In this document: in pieces, positions 27,293 to 35,795 of the stretch
How the letters are laid out: the number at the start of each line of letters is the position of its first letter
How positions within the stretch are numbered: the stretch's first letter is position 1
From: Pseudocolwellia sp048296855
GTDB lineage: Bacteria; Pseudomonadota; Gammaproteobacteria; Enterobacterales; Alteromonadaceae
Assembly: GCA_048296855.1 (NCBI GenBank)
Contig: CP182631.1
DNA: 64,000 nt
Direction: 5' to 3' (one strand)
The notes under the pieces: generated by a model
What the model saw: the letters and a program-made list of their open reading frames with translations, nothing else
Database searches by the model: none
Told to the model about the DNA's origin: nothing
Program-made: the position numbers and the translations under genes

Positions 27293-27916
27293 TTGATTAC
27301 TATAAGTACAATTGTTGCCTTGTATGCGCTACTTTCTATTACTTTATTTACTCAAGATTCGTTTCAGCACTATTTACTTTCATTTACACCTAATAATATT
27401 TACAGCACATTTATACTGCTTACTATGCTTGTGGGGCTTTCTTGTATTGGTGTACCTAGGCAAGTGATTGCCTTTACTTGTGGCTACTTCTTCAGTGTGA
27501 TTTTAGGTGTGTTATACGCCACATTTACTGTGACTATAGCCGCTTACATAACCTATAAATTGGCTTCGATATTTCAACACAGTTATATTGCCACAAAATA
27601 TAAAACCCAACTTATTCAACTCCATAATTTTTTATCTGTTAACACCTTTTCAAAAACACTCATAATTAGATTACTTCCAGTTGGCTCTAACTTTTTGACT
27701 AATATTTTAGCGGGCATAGCGAACGTACCACTATCACCTTATATTTTAGGGAGTTGTGTAGGTTTTATTCCACAAATGATAATTTTTTCATTAGCAGGTT
27801 CAGGGGTAAAACTAGCGGAGTCTACCCACATTATTGCGGCAGTCATTCTCTTTATTATTGCTAGCTTATTGGGGTGGCGATTACATAAAAGTAATAATAC
27901 CAATTTGATTAAATAA
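27293..27916 (+). CDS. TVP38/TMEM64 (VTT/DedA-superfamily) membrane protein
   Basis: A 207-aa integral membrane protein. The VTT-domain signature is present: VPRQVIAFTCGYFFSVILGV, a re-entrant-like region, then IIRLLPVGSNFLTNILAG with the conserved Arg and Pro, and helices to the C-terminus. Members act in envelope lipid handling, but the substrate here is unknown. The start is uncertain: the only in-frame standard start is TTG at 27293, without a ribosome site. The frame is open back to the TAG at 27248-27250, and upstream residues (IKHILLKKNTLWL) look like a natural N-terminus, so a non-standard start (ATA at 27251 or ATC at 27257) is possible. Confidence 0.75.
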   Translation: MITISTIVALYALLSITLFTQDSFQHYLLSFTPNNIYSTFILLTMLVGLSCIGVPRQVIAFTCGYFFSVILGVLYATFTVTIAAYITYKLASIFQHSYIATKYKTQLIQLHNFLSVNTFSKTLIIRLLPVGSNFLTNILAGIANVPLSPYILGSCVGFIPQMIIFSLAGSGVKLAESTHIIAAVILFIIASLLGWRLHKSNNTNLIK

Positions 27917-28118
27917 ATGATCTACTTTTTTATGAAAAAAAATGGATAAATATAAGGCACAAAATTTAGTAACTCGTTATTCTACTTATAAATTTTATAA
28001 CGCTGTAGTTATTCATTTTAACCATTAAAAATGAGCTGTTAATTAATCAGCTTGATATAATCCCCATTAAATTAATCAATTCAGCACTTCGCTAATATTC
28101 AAAGATTAAAGACATAAA

Positions 28119-28143
28119 AAAAGAGCAACTAGTGCTCTTTTCT
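28119..28143 (-). terminator. Terminator of dsbA
   Basis: A stem of AAAGAGCA (28120-28127) with TGCTCTTT (28133-28140) and a 5-nt loop. On the minus strand it is followed by a run of T, 22 bp after the dsbA stop codon. It could also act weakly rightward. Confidence 0.8.
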
Positions 28144-28164
28144 CTAAAATATATAAAACTTACA

Positions 28165-28815
28165 TTACTTTAAAGTAAGTAAATAATTAACAAGTTTCGT
28201 ATAATCTTCTTCAAAGTTATTTCTATCTAATGCCGAAGGGTTCACTTTATATTTCCCATTAACAATAACGGTTGGAACCGAATTTAAATACCCTTTCCCG
28301 TCAGGTCCTTTTTTTGATGAGAAGTAATCTTGATTCTTTTTCATTAATTTAGCTTGGCTATTTACTGAAAAACTAGACATTAACTTGTCAAATTTATCTC
28401 CATCAGCTCCATTTAATACGAAAATATTACGGATATCTTTCTCAGAAGTAATAACCGCACGCTGAATATGAATATAGTTAAAAATAGCGCCTACTAGTTT
28501 AGCTTCCATCTCCATTTGTTGAGCAACAACAATTGCTTTACTAAGTAACGCTTGAACTTTAGGAGAAGCTGCGCGCAAAAAATCCACATGATTTTTTTCA
28601 AATTTAGTACCTTCTGGAAGCGCTGCTTCAAGCTTAGTCATGATCGGTTCAAACTTGAAACAATGCGGACAATAAAATGAAAAATATTCGCGAACTTCAG
28701 ATTTTTTAGAAACATTATCGTCAACAACAGTATAGTGCTCACCTGCTTTATAATCTGTCGAGCAAGCCATCAATGGCATACATAACATTACAATCAAACT
28801 TAAAATTTTCTTCAT
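28165..28815 (-). CDS. dsbA: Thiol:disulfide interchange protein DsbA
   Basis: Periplasmic oxidase that introduces disulfide bonds into exported proteins. The thioredoxin-fold active site is C-P-H-C at residues 49-52 within EYFSFYCPHCFKFEP, and the cis-proline loop is SVPTVIVNGKY. The 216-aa length is standard. The signal peptide ends in L-M-A-C (Cys18), so lipid modification cannot be excluded, although Met at -2 is unusual for a lipobox. It lies 36 bp downstream of srkA, the same order as yihE-dsbA in E. coli, and ends at a clear terminator. Confidence 0.95.
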   Translation of the reverse strand: MKKILSLIVMLCMPLMACSTDYKAGEHYTVVDDNVSKKSEVREYFSFYCPHCFKFEPIMTKLEAALPEGTKFEKNHVDFLRAASPKVQALLSKAIVVAQQMEMEAKLVGAIFNYIHIQRAVITSEKDIRNIFVLNGADGDKFDKLMSSFSVNSQAKLMKKNQDYFSSKKGPDGKGYLNSVPTVIVNGKYKVNPSALDRNNFEEDYTKLVNYLLTLK

Positions 28816-28851
28816 TATTACATCCTAATAAATGTGTTTTGCCAACATTGG

Positions 28852-29829
28852 CTACATTGGAATTAAACTTAAAGGCGGTTGTTGCAAAGCCGACATTTGC
28901 TCTTTAAGCATTAAAATTTGTTGTTCCCAGTACTTTTCGCTGTCAAACCATGGGAAATTTCGAGGGAATGCAGGGTCTTTCCATCGCTTACATAACCATG
29001 CCATATAATTAACAACACGCATAGTTCGTAATGATTCTATCAAAACAAGCTCACTTGTATCAAATGTAAAGAACTCTTCATACCCTGCTAAAAGTGTATC
29101 GAGTTGTAACAGTTGCTCATTACGGTCGCCTGAAAGCATCATCCACAAGTCTTGAATAGCTGGGCCTGTTTTACAGTCATCTAAATCAACAAAATGAGGA
29201 CCTTTGTCGGTCCAAAATATATTTCCCGCATGGCAATCACCATGTAACCTAATTTGTTTTTTAGGTTTATATTGAGCGGCAGCCACTTCATTTACTTGTT
29301 CTAAAATAGTAAAAAATGGAAGATTTAATGACTTAGGTACAAACCCCGATGCTTGAATAATTTTACTTGCATCAAAAAGCATATCATCAACACTTAATGC
29401 AGGTCGTAACTCAAAGTTTTTTGTAGAAGATACCCCATGAATACGTGCAATAAAACGCCCCATCCATTCAAGTTGTTCTAAGTTATCTACTTCAAACGTT
29501 CGACCACCTCTACAAGGAGATACGGTAAAATAATAGCCCTGATAATTAAATAAAGTTTCACCATTAACGCATAAAGGCGGTACTAAAGGCAGCTCTTGGT
29601 TATCAAGTTCTAAAGCAAAGTTTAACTCTTCTCTTATTTGATTTTCGGTCCAACGCTCTGGGCGATAAAACTTAGTGACGTACTTAACAAGATTTTCATC
29701 ATGAAATTGATAGACACGATTCTCATAACTATTTAAAGCAAGTAAGCCACTGTCTACCTTAAAGCCAACGCTTTCCAACCCATCTAAAATCAAGTCTGGG
29801 GAAAGCGAGGTAAAATCAAATACTGACAT
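28852..29829 (-). CDS. srkA: Stress response kinase A (SrkA/RdoA/YihE)
   Basis: A 325-aa cytoplasmic Ser/Thr kinase of the APH/choline-kinase fold. Motifs: YENRVYQF and KFYRPERWT in the N-lobe (Lys for ATP), the Brenner motif IRLHGDCHAGNIFW with the catalytic Asp and Asn, and the metal-binding FVDLDDCKTGP. In E. coli the homologue counteracts stress-induced death and is part of the Cpx regulon with dsbA. Here too it directly precedes dsbA. Confidence 0.93.
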   Translation of the reverse strand: MSVFDFTSLSPDLILDGLESVGFKVDSGLLALNSYENRVYQFHDENLVKYVTKFYRPERWTENQIREELNFALELDNQELPLVPPLCVNGETLFNYQGYYFTVSPCRGGRTFEVDNLEQLEWMGRFIARIHGVSSTKNFELRPALSVDDMLFDASKIIQASGFVPKSLNLPFFTILEQVNEVAAAQYKPKKQIRLHGDCHAGNIFWTDKGPHFVDLDDCKTGPAIQDLWMMLSGDRNEQLLQLDTLLAGYEEFFTFDTSELVLIESLRTMRVVNYMAWLCKRWKDPAFPRNFPWFDSEKYWEQQILMLKEQMSALQQPPLSLIPM

Positions 29830-29889
29830 GTATTTCTCTATAAAAGCACTTCACGCAATAATAAACGTTAGTGCTTTAACATACTAGCT

Positions 29890-31323
29890 CTAGCGTTTAT
29901 TAAAAAATCGGCTTTCATGCTCTAACTTAACATCGCTTTCAGGTTCAATTTGTTCAATAACAAATGTTATATCATTCATGTATGACTTTAATTCATATGG
30001 GTCTACAGAAATACTAATAGGTAATGTGTATACGCCCGCGCCAGCAACTTTAATAATTTGATCGCCATGCCATTTAGTATTTTCAATGCCCTTAACTGAT
30101 AATTTATACGTATTGTTGGTTTGCGATTTATTTAATATCTTTAAGGTATATACATTCTCAATATCGCCATTAAAGTTTTCTTTCGATAATTCGTTTCTAT
30201 CTCTAATAATATCTAAAGATACGGGAGAACGATTCACTATTTCTAAAACCAATAAACTTGACATAATCAATAGTACGCTGGCGTAACCAATGAGTTTTCC
30301 ACGAACAAAGTGTACTTTCTTGCCTTGTAACTCATGTTCGGTTGCGTACCTAATAAGTCCTCTTTCATACTTCATGTTATCCATTACGCCATCACAGGCA
30401 TCAACACAAGCACCACAATTTATACACTCATACTGTAGGCCATTTCGAATATCGATACCGGTAGGACATACCTGCACACATAAGTTACAATCTATACAAT
30501 CACCTAAGCCTAGTTCTTTAGGATCTTGTTTTCTCCCTCTAGGACCTCGATTTTCCCCACGTTTAGCATCATAAGATACCGTCAAGGTATCTTTATCAAA
30601 CATTGCTGACTGGAAGCGCGCATAAGGACACATATGTAAACACATGGTTTCACGCATCCAGCCCGCATTTCCGTATGTGGCAAAAGTGAAAAAGATAATA
30701 ATACCGGCGAGTGTAAGTGAAGTATTGAGTGTAAATACATCAATCACAACCTCTCGCATTGGTGCAAAATATCCCACAAATGTCATAGCCGTAAATAAAG
30801 AAAACAACACCCAAGCCGTATGTTTTAAGGATTTACGCCAAAATTTATTAAAACTCATGGGTTGGCTATCAAGTTTTTTACGCTGATTGGCACTGCCCTC
30901 TATTTTTTCTTCGAACCAAATAAAGATAAAGGTCCATACAGTTTGCGGGCACATATAACCACACCAAACCCTACCTAAAAAGGCAGTCACAAAAAATAAT
31001 AGAAATGCGCCAAGAATAAATAACCAGGCTAATAAAGTAAGATCTTGTGGCCATAGAGTTAGGCCCCATAAGGTAAAGCGCTGCAATTCAAGATCAAACA
31101 ATACTGCTTGATGCCCGTTATATTGCAACCAAGGTAAACACGCAAAAAAAGCAAAGTAGACTAAATTCATGCGCTGTCGTAATTTTTGAAAAAAACCAGA
31201 TACTTTTCGTACATATATCTGGTCACTTGGCTGATATGTTTCAACACCCTTAGGCTTGTGTATCTTGATATTTTTTACAGGAATTTGAACTAATTTTTTA
31301 TTTTTTAACTCTTGCTCACTCAC
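29890..31323 (-). CDS. ccoG: Cytochrome c oxidase accessory protein CcoG (FixG/RdxA)
   Basis: A membrane iron-sulfur protein of 477 aa implicated in copper reduction during cbb3 oxidase assembly. About five transmembrane helices; Cys pairs CGYMCP (121-125) and CLHMCP (228-232); two 4Fe-4S ferredoxin clusters with Cys276/279/282/286 and Cys300/303/306/310; and a C-terminal periplasmic Ig-like domain (~350-470). The ccoNOPQ operon is not in this window. It is separated from srkA by 60 bp and may be transcribed independently. Confidence 0.94.
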   Translation of the reverse strand: MSEQELKNKKLVQIPVKNIKIHKPKGVETYQPSDQIYVRKVSGFFQKLRQRMNLVYFAFFACLPWLQYNGHQAVLFDLELQRFTLWGLTLWPQDLTLLAWLFILGAFLLFFVTAFLGRVWCGYMCPQTVWTFIFIWFEEKIEGSANQRKKLDSQPMSFNKFWRKSLKHTAWVLFSLFTAMTFVGYFAPMREVVIDVFTLNTSLTLAGIIIFFTFATYGNAGWMRETMCLHMCPYARFQSAMFDKDTLTVSYDAKRGENRGPRGRKQDPKELGLGDCIDCNLCVQVCPTGIDIRNGLQYECINCGACVDACDGVMDNMKYERGLIRYATEHELQGKKVHFVRGKLIGYASVLLIMSSLLVLEIVNRSPVSLDIIRDRNELSKENFNGDIENVYTLKILNKSQTNNTYKLSVKGIENTKWHGDQIIKVAGAGVYTLPISISVDPYELKSYMNDITFVIEQIEPESDVKLEHESRFFNKR

Positions 31324-31445
31324 AAAAAACCCTTACTCAACAAAGCTGTTTTATTAAAAAAATTAAATAGGAAAGCAACAAATATAATATATTGTTGTTG
31401 AAAAATTGATTATCCTATAAATACGGCCCCATTATACGACAAGAT

Positions 31446-31802
31446 ATGAAAAATTTATTGATATTGATCGTCTCAGCAGCGCTATTTTTGCATTTTTACC
31501 CTCAACCTGAATTAACACAATGGTATAACGAGCAAAAAGAGTCTATGTTAGCAAGCTTTAATAATGCAACGGACACTAAAGTAAGGCTAAATGCCAAGAA
31601 AGTATTTAGCGATTTAGAGCTCTCTTTTAATCGTTTTTCACCTGAAGAAGTGGAATACGCGACACAAATAACGGCTAATAGAGATAATATTATTTCGTTT
31701 TACAAAGCATCTTGCGAGGCTTACAAACCTGATTATAATTTTCAAGCGGCAAACCAAAAAATTGTCTGTAAAACTATTGGTAAGTATCATAAATACTTTT
31801 AA
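31446..31802 (+). CDS. Small exported or membrane-anchored protein of unknown function
   Basis: A 118-aa protein with an N-terminal hydrophobic segment (residues 3-17, KNLLILIVSAALFLHFYP) that is either a signal peptide or an anchor, followed by a polar, probably helical domain with two cysteines (C-E-A-Y and V-C-K-T) that could form a disulfide. I do not recognise the family. The gene stands alone between divergent ccoG and the hybrid kinase, with a hairpin after the stop codon. Confidence 0.6.
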   Translation: MKNLLILIVSAALFLHFYPQPELTQWYNEQKESMLASFNNATDTKVRLNAKKVFSDLELSFNRFSPEEVEYATQITANRDNIISFYKASCEAYKPDYNFQAANQKIVCKTIGKYHKYF

Positions 31803-31819
31803 ATACCTTTATATAAAAT

Positions 31820-31850
31820 GAGCAAAGTTGAAAAATTAACAATTTTGCTC
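31820..31850 (+). terminator. Hairpin after the small unknown gene
   Basis: GAGCAAAGTT (31820-31829) pairs with AATTTTGCTC (31841-31850) with one mismatch and an 11-nt AT-rich loop, 18 bp after the stop codon. There is no clear U-tract, so its role as a terminator is uncertain. Confidence 0.45.
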
Positions 31851-31853
31851 ATA

Positions 31854-31877
31854 CATCTTGAATGATAACGGGTATAT
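31854..31877 (-). repeat. Copy of the TATACCCGTTATCATTCAAG intergenic repeat
   Basis: Reverse-strand copy of a repeat also found at 34425, 37666 and at both ends of the 62331-62643 element. The sequence on the minus strand is TATATACCCGTTATCATTCA followed by AGATG. Confidence 0.7.
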
Positions 31878-31988
31878 AAAAAACACTGAAGTACAATTAT
31901 TTTAATCGCGTATTCATAGACATAAATATTTGATGGTGTAGTATCATTAAAGAAAAAGATTAATAGTTTTGCTACGAGATGTTTAAAC

Positions 31989-33539
31989 ATGGTTAACAAA
32001 TGGAATAACGGATATTTCTTTAAACAAAGAGTTAACATACTCTTCGTAGTCGCTTTTTTTATTGTAAATTTATTCAGCATTAATCATGTAATAGCACATG
32101 AAAACACCTCCATTACTACACAACAAAATCAATTAATAAAAACTAATTCTCCCGCAACTTCAGACATTACTATTCAAGATCAAATAAATGAAATTTACCG
32201 TAATGCGAGTTATATCATTGGTGTTTTATGCTTCATCGTTATAATTATATTAGCCGTCTATTACCGAAAAATTCAAAGTAAAGAACAAATACGACAAAAA
32301 ATTTCTGACGAATTAAAAATTGCAGAAAAAGCACGTAAGTTAGCTGAAGAGTCGGCTCAAGAAAAGCTCACCTTTTTAGCAAGAATGAGTCACGAAATAA
32401 GAACTCCAATGAATGGCGTTTTAGGTATGGCAGAAGCGCTAACTTATACAGAACTTAATAACCATCAACAAGAATTATTAGGTACGTTAAAAGATTCTGC
32501 AGGTAACTTACTAACATTATTAAATGATGTGCTCGACTTCTCAAAAATGGATGCAGGTAAATTAACCTTAGAATCAGTTCCCGTTAATTTACATCAGTTA
32601 AGTCGCAATATAACTAACAGCTTTAAACAGTTAATACCTGATGAACTTGAGCTCACCTATAACGTAGCAGATGATATTACTCACAACTATTTAACCGATC
32701 CCACACGTATATCACAAGTACTCAATAATTTGGTCAGTAATGCCATTAAGTTTACTGAAAAAGGTGCAGTTACACTCAATATTGATTTGCTCGAATCTAA
32801 CACAGTAGATAATGACATTATCGATACCATTCGTATTTCAATTAAAGATACAGGTATTGGTATCCCTCTTAGTCATCAATCTTCTTTATTCAACCCTTTT
32901 AAACAAGCTGATGATGCGATTACACGTAAATATGGCGGTACAGGGTTAGGACTTAGTATTTGCCAAGAAATAGCCACAGCTATGGGAAGTCATATTGAGT
33001 TAGAGTCCACGGAAGGGGTTGGAAGCCATTTTTACTTCAACCTATCGCTTGTTCAGTCAGGTGTAGAAAGTGACACTGAAGACCGACGTAAAAATAAGCG
33101 CGTTATCAACCCACCTAACGACAATCGTTTTAAAAACTTACGTGTATTAGTAGCAGAAGATAATATTGTTAATTTAAAAGTACTTACTGCACAACTCGGG
33201 CGCTTAAATATACACCCTGATATTGCACAAGACGGCGACCAAGCATTGAAAATGCACAATAGCCTTGCGTACGACATTATTATTTCAGACTGCCACATGC
33301 CAATATTAGACGGGTTCGAACTTGCTTCTATTATTTCAAAGCAAGAAAATGTAAACCCCGTATGGATCATCGCAATAACGGCTGATGCGTTAGACGATGC
33401 CGCTGAAAAATGTATATCAGCTGGCTTTAACGATTACATGTCGAAACCTTGCCCGCAGGAAATGATCACCAACAAGCTCAACAACGCTTATCGACAATTA
33501 GTTAAAAATAATGATGATGCTGCTTCTGAAGATCTTTAA
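31989..33539 (+). CDS. Hybrid sensor histidine kinase/response regulator
   Basis: A 516-aa protein with an N-terminal signal or transmembrane helix (residues ~15-36), only ~40 periplasmic residues, a second helix (~74-91), a coiled linker, the HisKA box MSHEIRTPMNG with His135, an HATPase domain with N-box (LNNLVSNAIKF), DTGIGIP and GGTGLGLSI, and a C-terminal receiver domain with phosphoacceptor Asp434 in ISDCHMPILDG. There is no Hpt domain, so a separate phosphotransferase would be needed, and no partner regulator is adjacent. The input signal is unknown. Confidence 0.88.
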   Translation: MVNKWNNGYFFKQRVNILFVVAFFIVNLFSINHVIAHENTSITTQQNQLIKTNSPATSDITIQDQINEIYRNASYIIGVLCFIVIIILAVYYRKIQSKEQIRQKISDELKIAEKARKLAEESAQEKLTFLARMSHEIRTPMNGVLGMAEALTYTELNNHQQELLGTLKDSAGNLLTLLNDVLDFSKMDAGKLTLESVPVNLHQLSRNITNSFKQLIPDELELTYNVADDITHNYLTDPTRISQVLNNLVSNAIKFTEKGAVTLNIDLLESNTVDNDIIDTIRISIKDTGIGIPLSHQSSLFNPFKQADDAITRKYGGTGLGLSICQEIATAMGSHIELESTEGVGSHFYFNLSLVQSGVESDTEDRRKNKRVINPPNDNRFKNLRVLVAEDNIVNLKVLTAQLGRLNIHPDIAQDGDQALKMHNSLAYDIIISDCHMPILDGFELASIISKQENVNPVWIIAITADALDDAAEKCISAGFNDYMSKPCPQEMITNKLNNAYRQLVKNNDDAASEDL

Positions 33540-33678
33540 TCGCTTTTACCGATTACGACAAGCTAATTTTATCGCTTTAATTAAAAACATAAACCTTGCA
33601 CAATAGCTCCAAGTTAAACGATACCAAACGGATTCATTTGAATCCGACTCATTCACAATATTTATTACGGAGATACCC

Positions 33679-34410
33679 ATGTTTACTAACAAAGAGAATC
33701 AAAACGTACCAAACGTAACATTTAAACTTAGAGCCAACGACGAATGGGCTGAACGTACATCAGATGAAATTTTCAATAATAAAACAGTCGTCGTGTTTTC
33801 ATTACCCGGCGCATTTACACCAACTTGTTCATCTGCACATTTACCAGGCTACGACGAATTAGCCCCTAAATTTTTCGAAAACGGCGTAGACGAAATTATT
33901 TGTATGTCGGTTAACGACACCTTCGTTATGAACTCTTGGTCTGCAGATCAACACACCAAAAATATTAGTTTCATTCCTGACGGTAACGGTGATTTTACTG
34001 AAGCGATGGGATTATTAGTTGATAAGTCAGACATAGGTTTTGGCAAACGTAGTTGGAGATACGCTATGTTAGTTAAAAACGGCGTTATCGATAAAATGTT
34101 TATCGAACCTGAAGTACCTGGCGACCCGTTTGAAGTTTCAGACGCTGCGACTATGCTTAAATACATTAACCCTGAAGCTGTTTCGACTGACGAAGTAGCT
34201 ATAATTAGCAAACCGGGTTGTCCATTTTGTGCTAAAGCGAAAGCTCTACTAGCAGAAAAAGGCCTACAGTATGAAGAATTAGAGTTAGGTAAAGATTTAA
34301 GCTTAGCTGCACTTAAAGCCATCACTGGCGCTACAGCAGTACCACAAATATTTATTAATGCTGAGCTGATTGGCGGAAGCGATAAATTAGAAGAGCACTT
34401 TAACGCTTAG
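33679..34410 (+). CDS. Hybrid peroxiredoxin (Prx5)-glutaredoxin
   Basis: A 243-aa fusion enzyme that reduces peroxides using glutathione. The Prx5 domain (residues ~8-165) has the peroxidatic Cys50 in PGAFTPTCSSAHLPGY. The glutaredoxin domain (~172-243) has a C-P-F-C active site (Cys181, Cys184) and the TAVPQIFINAELIGG glutathione-binding stretch with cis-Pro. Such fusions are known from Haemophilus, Vibrio and relatives. It is monocistronic, with its own terminator. Confidence 0.95.
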   Translation: MFTNKENQNVPNVTFKLRANDEWAERTSDEIFNNKTVVVFSLPGAFTPTCSSAHLPGYDELAPKFFENGVDEIICMSVNDTFVMNSWSADQHTKNISFIPDGNGDFTEAMGLLVDKSDIGFGKRSWRYAMLVKNGVIDKMFIEPEVPGDPFEVSDAATMLKYINPEAVSTDEVAIISKPGCPFCAKAKALLAEKGLQYEELELGKDLSLAALKAITGATAVPQIFINAELIGGSDKLEEHFNA

Positions 34411-34424
34411 TTTTTTCTAAAATA

Positions 34425-34450
34425 TATACCCGTTATCATTCAGATGCAGG
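34425..34450 (+). repeat. Copy of the TATACCCGTTATCATTCAAG intergenic repeat
   Basis: Reads TATACCCGTTATCATTCAGA then TGCAGG, with one A missing compared with the copy at 62331. It sits between the peroxiredoxin stop codon and its terminator. Confidence 0.7.
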
Positions 34451-34460
34451 TATAAAACCA

Positions 34461-34492
34461 AAAAGCAGAACAACTATGTTCTGCTTTTTTAT
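34461..34492 (+). terminator. Rho-independent terminator of the peroxiredoxin-glutaredoxin gene
   Basis: A 12-bp perfect stem AAAAGCAGAACA (34461-34472) with TGTTCTGCTTTT (34477-34488), 4-nt loop and T-tract. Confidence 0.92.
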
Positions 34493-34552
34493 TTAACGGT
34501 AAAAATAATCCATATGATAAACTTACTTTAAAATCAATAACGAGACCCTCAC

Positions 34553-34780
34553 TTGGATAATCAACCCTACAACCCATTGCACGGTATAACCCTAAAAGCT
34601 ATTGTAGAACAACTAGTTGAACACTTTGGTTTTGAGGCGCTTGGCAAACAAATTAAAATTAAATGTTTTACCGATAACCCTAGTATCAAATCAAGTTTAA
34701 CGTTTTTAAGAAAAACGCCATGGGCAAGAGAGAAAGTGGAAGAGTTATACATTAAAAATAAATCTCATTTTAATGAATAA
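34553..34780 (+). CDS. VF530-family DNA-binding protein (DUF2132)
   Basis: A 75-aa protein matching the VF530/DUF2132 family over its whole length: NPLHGITLKAIVEQLVEHFG, I-K-C-F, NPSIKSSLTFLRKTPWAREK and V-E-x-L-Y. The family has a structurally characterised compact helical fold and is considered DNA-binding; its cellular role is not established. The only available start is TTG at 34553, since an in-frame stop lies just upstream. Confidence 0.88.
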   Translation: MDNQPYNPLHGITLKAIVEQLVEHFGFEALGKQIKIKCFTDNPSIKSSLTFLRKTPWAREKVEELYIKNKSHFNE

Positions 34781-34868
34781 TCTAACATCACTAAAATCTG
34801 TTGTTTTCTTACAAAAAATGTAAAAATATGACCAATTAATCAACTTTCAACACTTAATAACGATAAAC

Positions 34869-35729
34869 ATGACTCAAACTAACCATTACATACTAACGTG
34901 GCAATGCCCAGATACTTCAGGCGTATTAGCCAAAGTTACTCAAAGCTTATTTGAGCATGGTGCTTTCATTACTGAAACATCTCAGTACAGTGACCCTTAC
35001 AGCAACACCTTTTTTTCACGTATCGCTTTTGACGATCGTAATTTAACGGTGCCTATTGCAGAATTTAGATTAGCCATTGAAGAGCTAGCTAAGCCATTAA
35101 ATATGGCGTATTCCCTGAGAGATAAAGACCGCTTTCCTAAAGTCGTTATTGCTGTGTCTCAATACGATCATTGCTTAGTGTCGTTATTAACAAAATCGAA
35201 AGCAGGCGTATTGCCCATTGATATTGTGGCTGTGGTATCTAATCATTTAGACTGTCAATCGCTAGTAGAATGGCATGGTATTCCATACCACTACCTGCCT
35301 GTAACAAAAGACACCAAAGCAGAGCAAGAAGCACAAATATTAAATATTATCAGTGAAACAAATTCAGAACTTTTAATACTCGCCAGATACATGCAAATTC
35401 TTTCAGACAATATGTGTGAAAAACTTCGTGGTAATGCCATTAATATTCATCATTCTTTCTTGCCAAGTTTTAAAGGCGCTAAACCTTATCATCAAGCCCA
35501 CTCACGTGGCGTAAAAGTAATTGGTGCAACGGCACATTACGTAACCGCTGACTTAGATGAAGGTCCTATTATTGTACAAGAAGTTAAACCGATTAATCAC
35601 ACCTTCACCATAGAACAAATGGTACATTTAGGTCATGATTTAGAAGCGACAGCAATCTGTAAAGCCGTAAAAGAACATGCCGAACAACGTGTTTGTTTAA
35701 ATGGCGATAAAACCGTTATTCTTACCTAA
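34869..35729 (+). CDS. purU: Formyltetrahydrofolate deformylase
   Basis: Hydrolyses 10-formyl-THF to formate and THF, balancing the one-carbon pool. The N-terminal ACT domain (residues ~6-85, WQCPDTSGVLAKVTQSLFEHG) is followed by a formyltransferase-fold domain with NIHHSFLPSFKGAKPY (catalytic His), GVKVIGATAHYVTADLDEGPII (catalytic Asp) and a C-terminal helix. 286 aa, as expected. A strong hairpin follows 27 bp after the stop. Confidence 0.95.
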   Translation: MTQTNHYILTWQCPDTSGVLAKVTQSLFEHGAFITETSQYSDPYSNTFFSRIAFDDRNLTVPIAEFRLAIEELAKPLNMAYSLRDKDRFPKVVIAVSQYDHCLVSLLTKSKAGVLPIDIVAVVSNHLDCQSLVEWHGIPYHYLPVTKDTKAEQEAQILNIISETNSELLILARYMQILSDNMCEKLRGNAINIHHSFLPSFKGAKPYHQAHSRGVKVIGATAHYVTADLDEGPIIVQEVKPINHTFTIEQMVHLGHDLEATAICKAVKEHAEQRVCLNGDKTVILT

Positions 35730-35755
35730 CGAAATTCAAAAACGTCCAAGTTTCT

Positions 35756-35794
35756 GCTACATTGAAGCACCTTTTTCAATGTAGCGTAATTTTT
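35756..35794 (+). terminator. Terminator-like hairpin ending immediately before the M61 peptidase start
   Basis: An 11-bp perfect stem GCTACATTGAA (35756-35766) with TTCAATGTAGC (35775-35785) and a T5 tract at 35790-35794. The ATG of the next gene is at 35796-35798. It looks like the purU terminator but occupies the place where the next gene's ribosome site should be. Confidence 0.75.
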
Positions 35795-35795
35795 C

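Noticed and set aside
29890..31323. Part of a cbb3 oxidase (ccoNOPQ-GHIS) locus
   Set aside because: Only ccoG is present; neighbouring genes on both sides are unrelated, so no oxidase operon can be claimed here.
31799..32080. Minus-strand open frame of 93 codons
   Set aside because: It overlaps the start of the hybrid kinase gene and crosses a repeat and a hairpin; its composition is Lys/Phe/Leu-rich as expected for random AT-rich DNA.
33948..34325. 125-codon frame antisense to the peroxiredoxin-glutaredoxin gene
   Set aside because: It lies wholly opposite a well-supported gene with intact motifs and has no features of its own.
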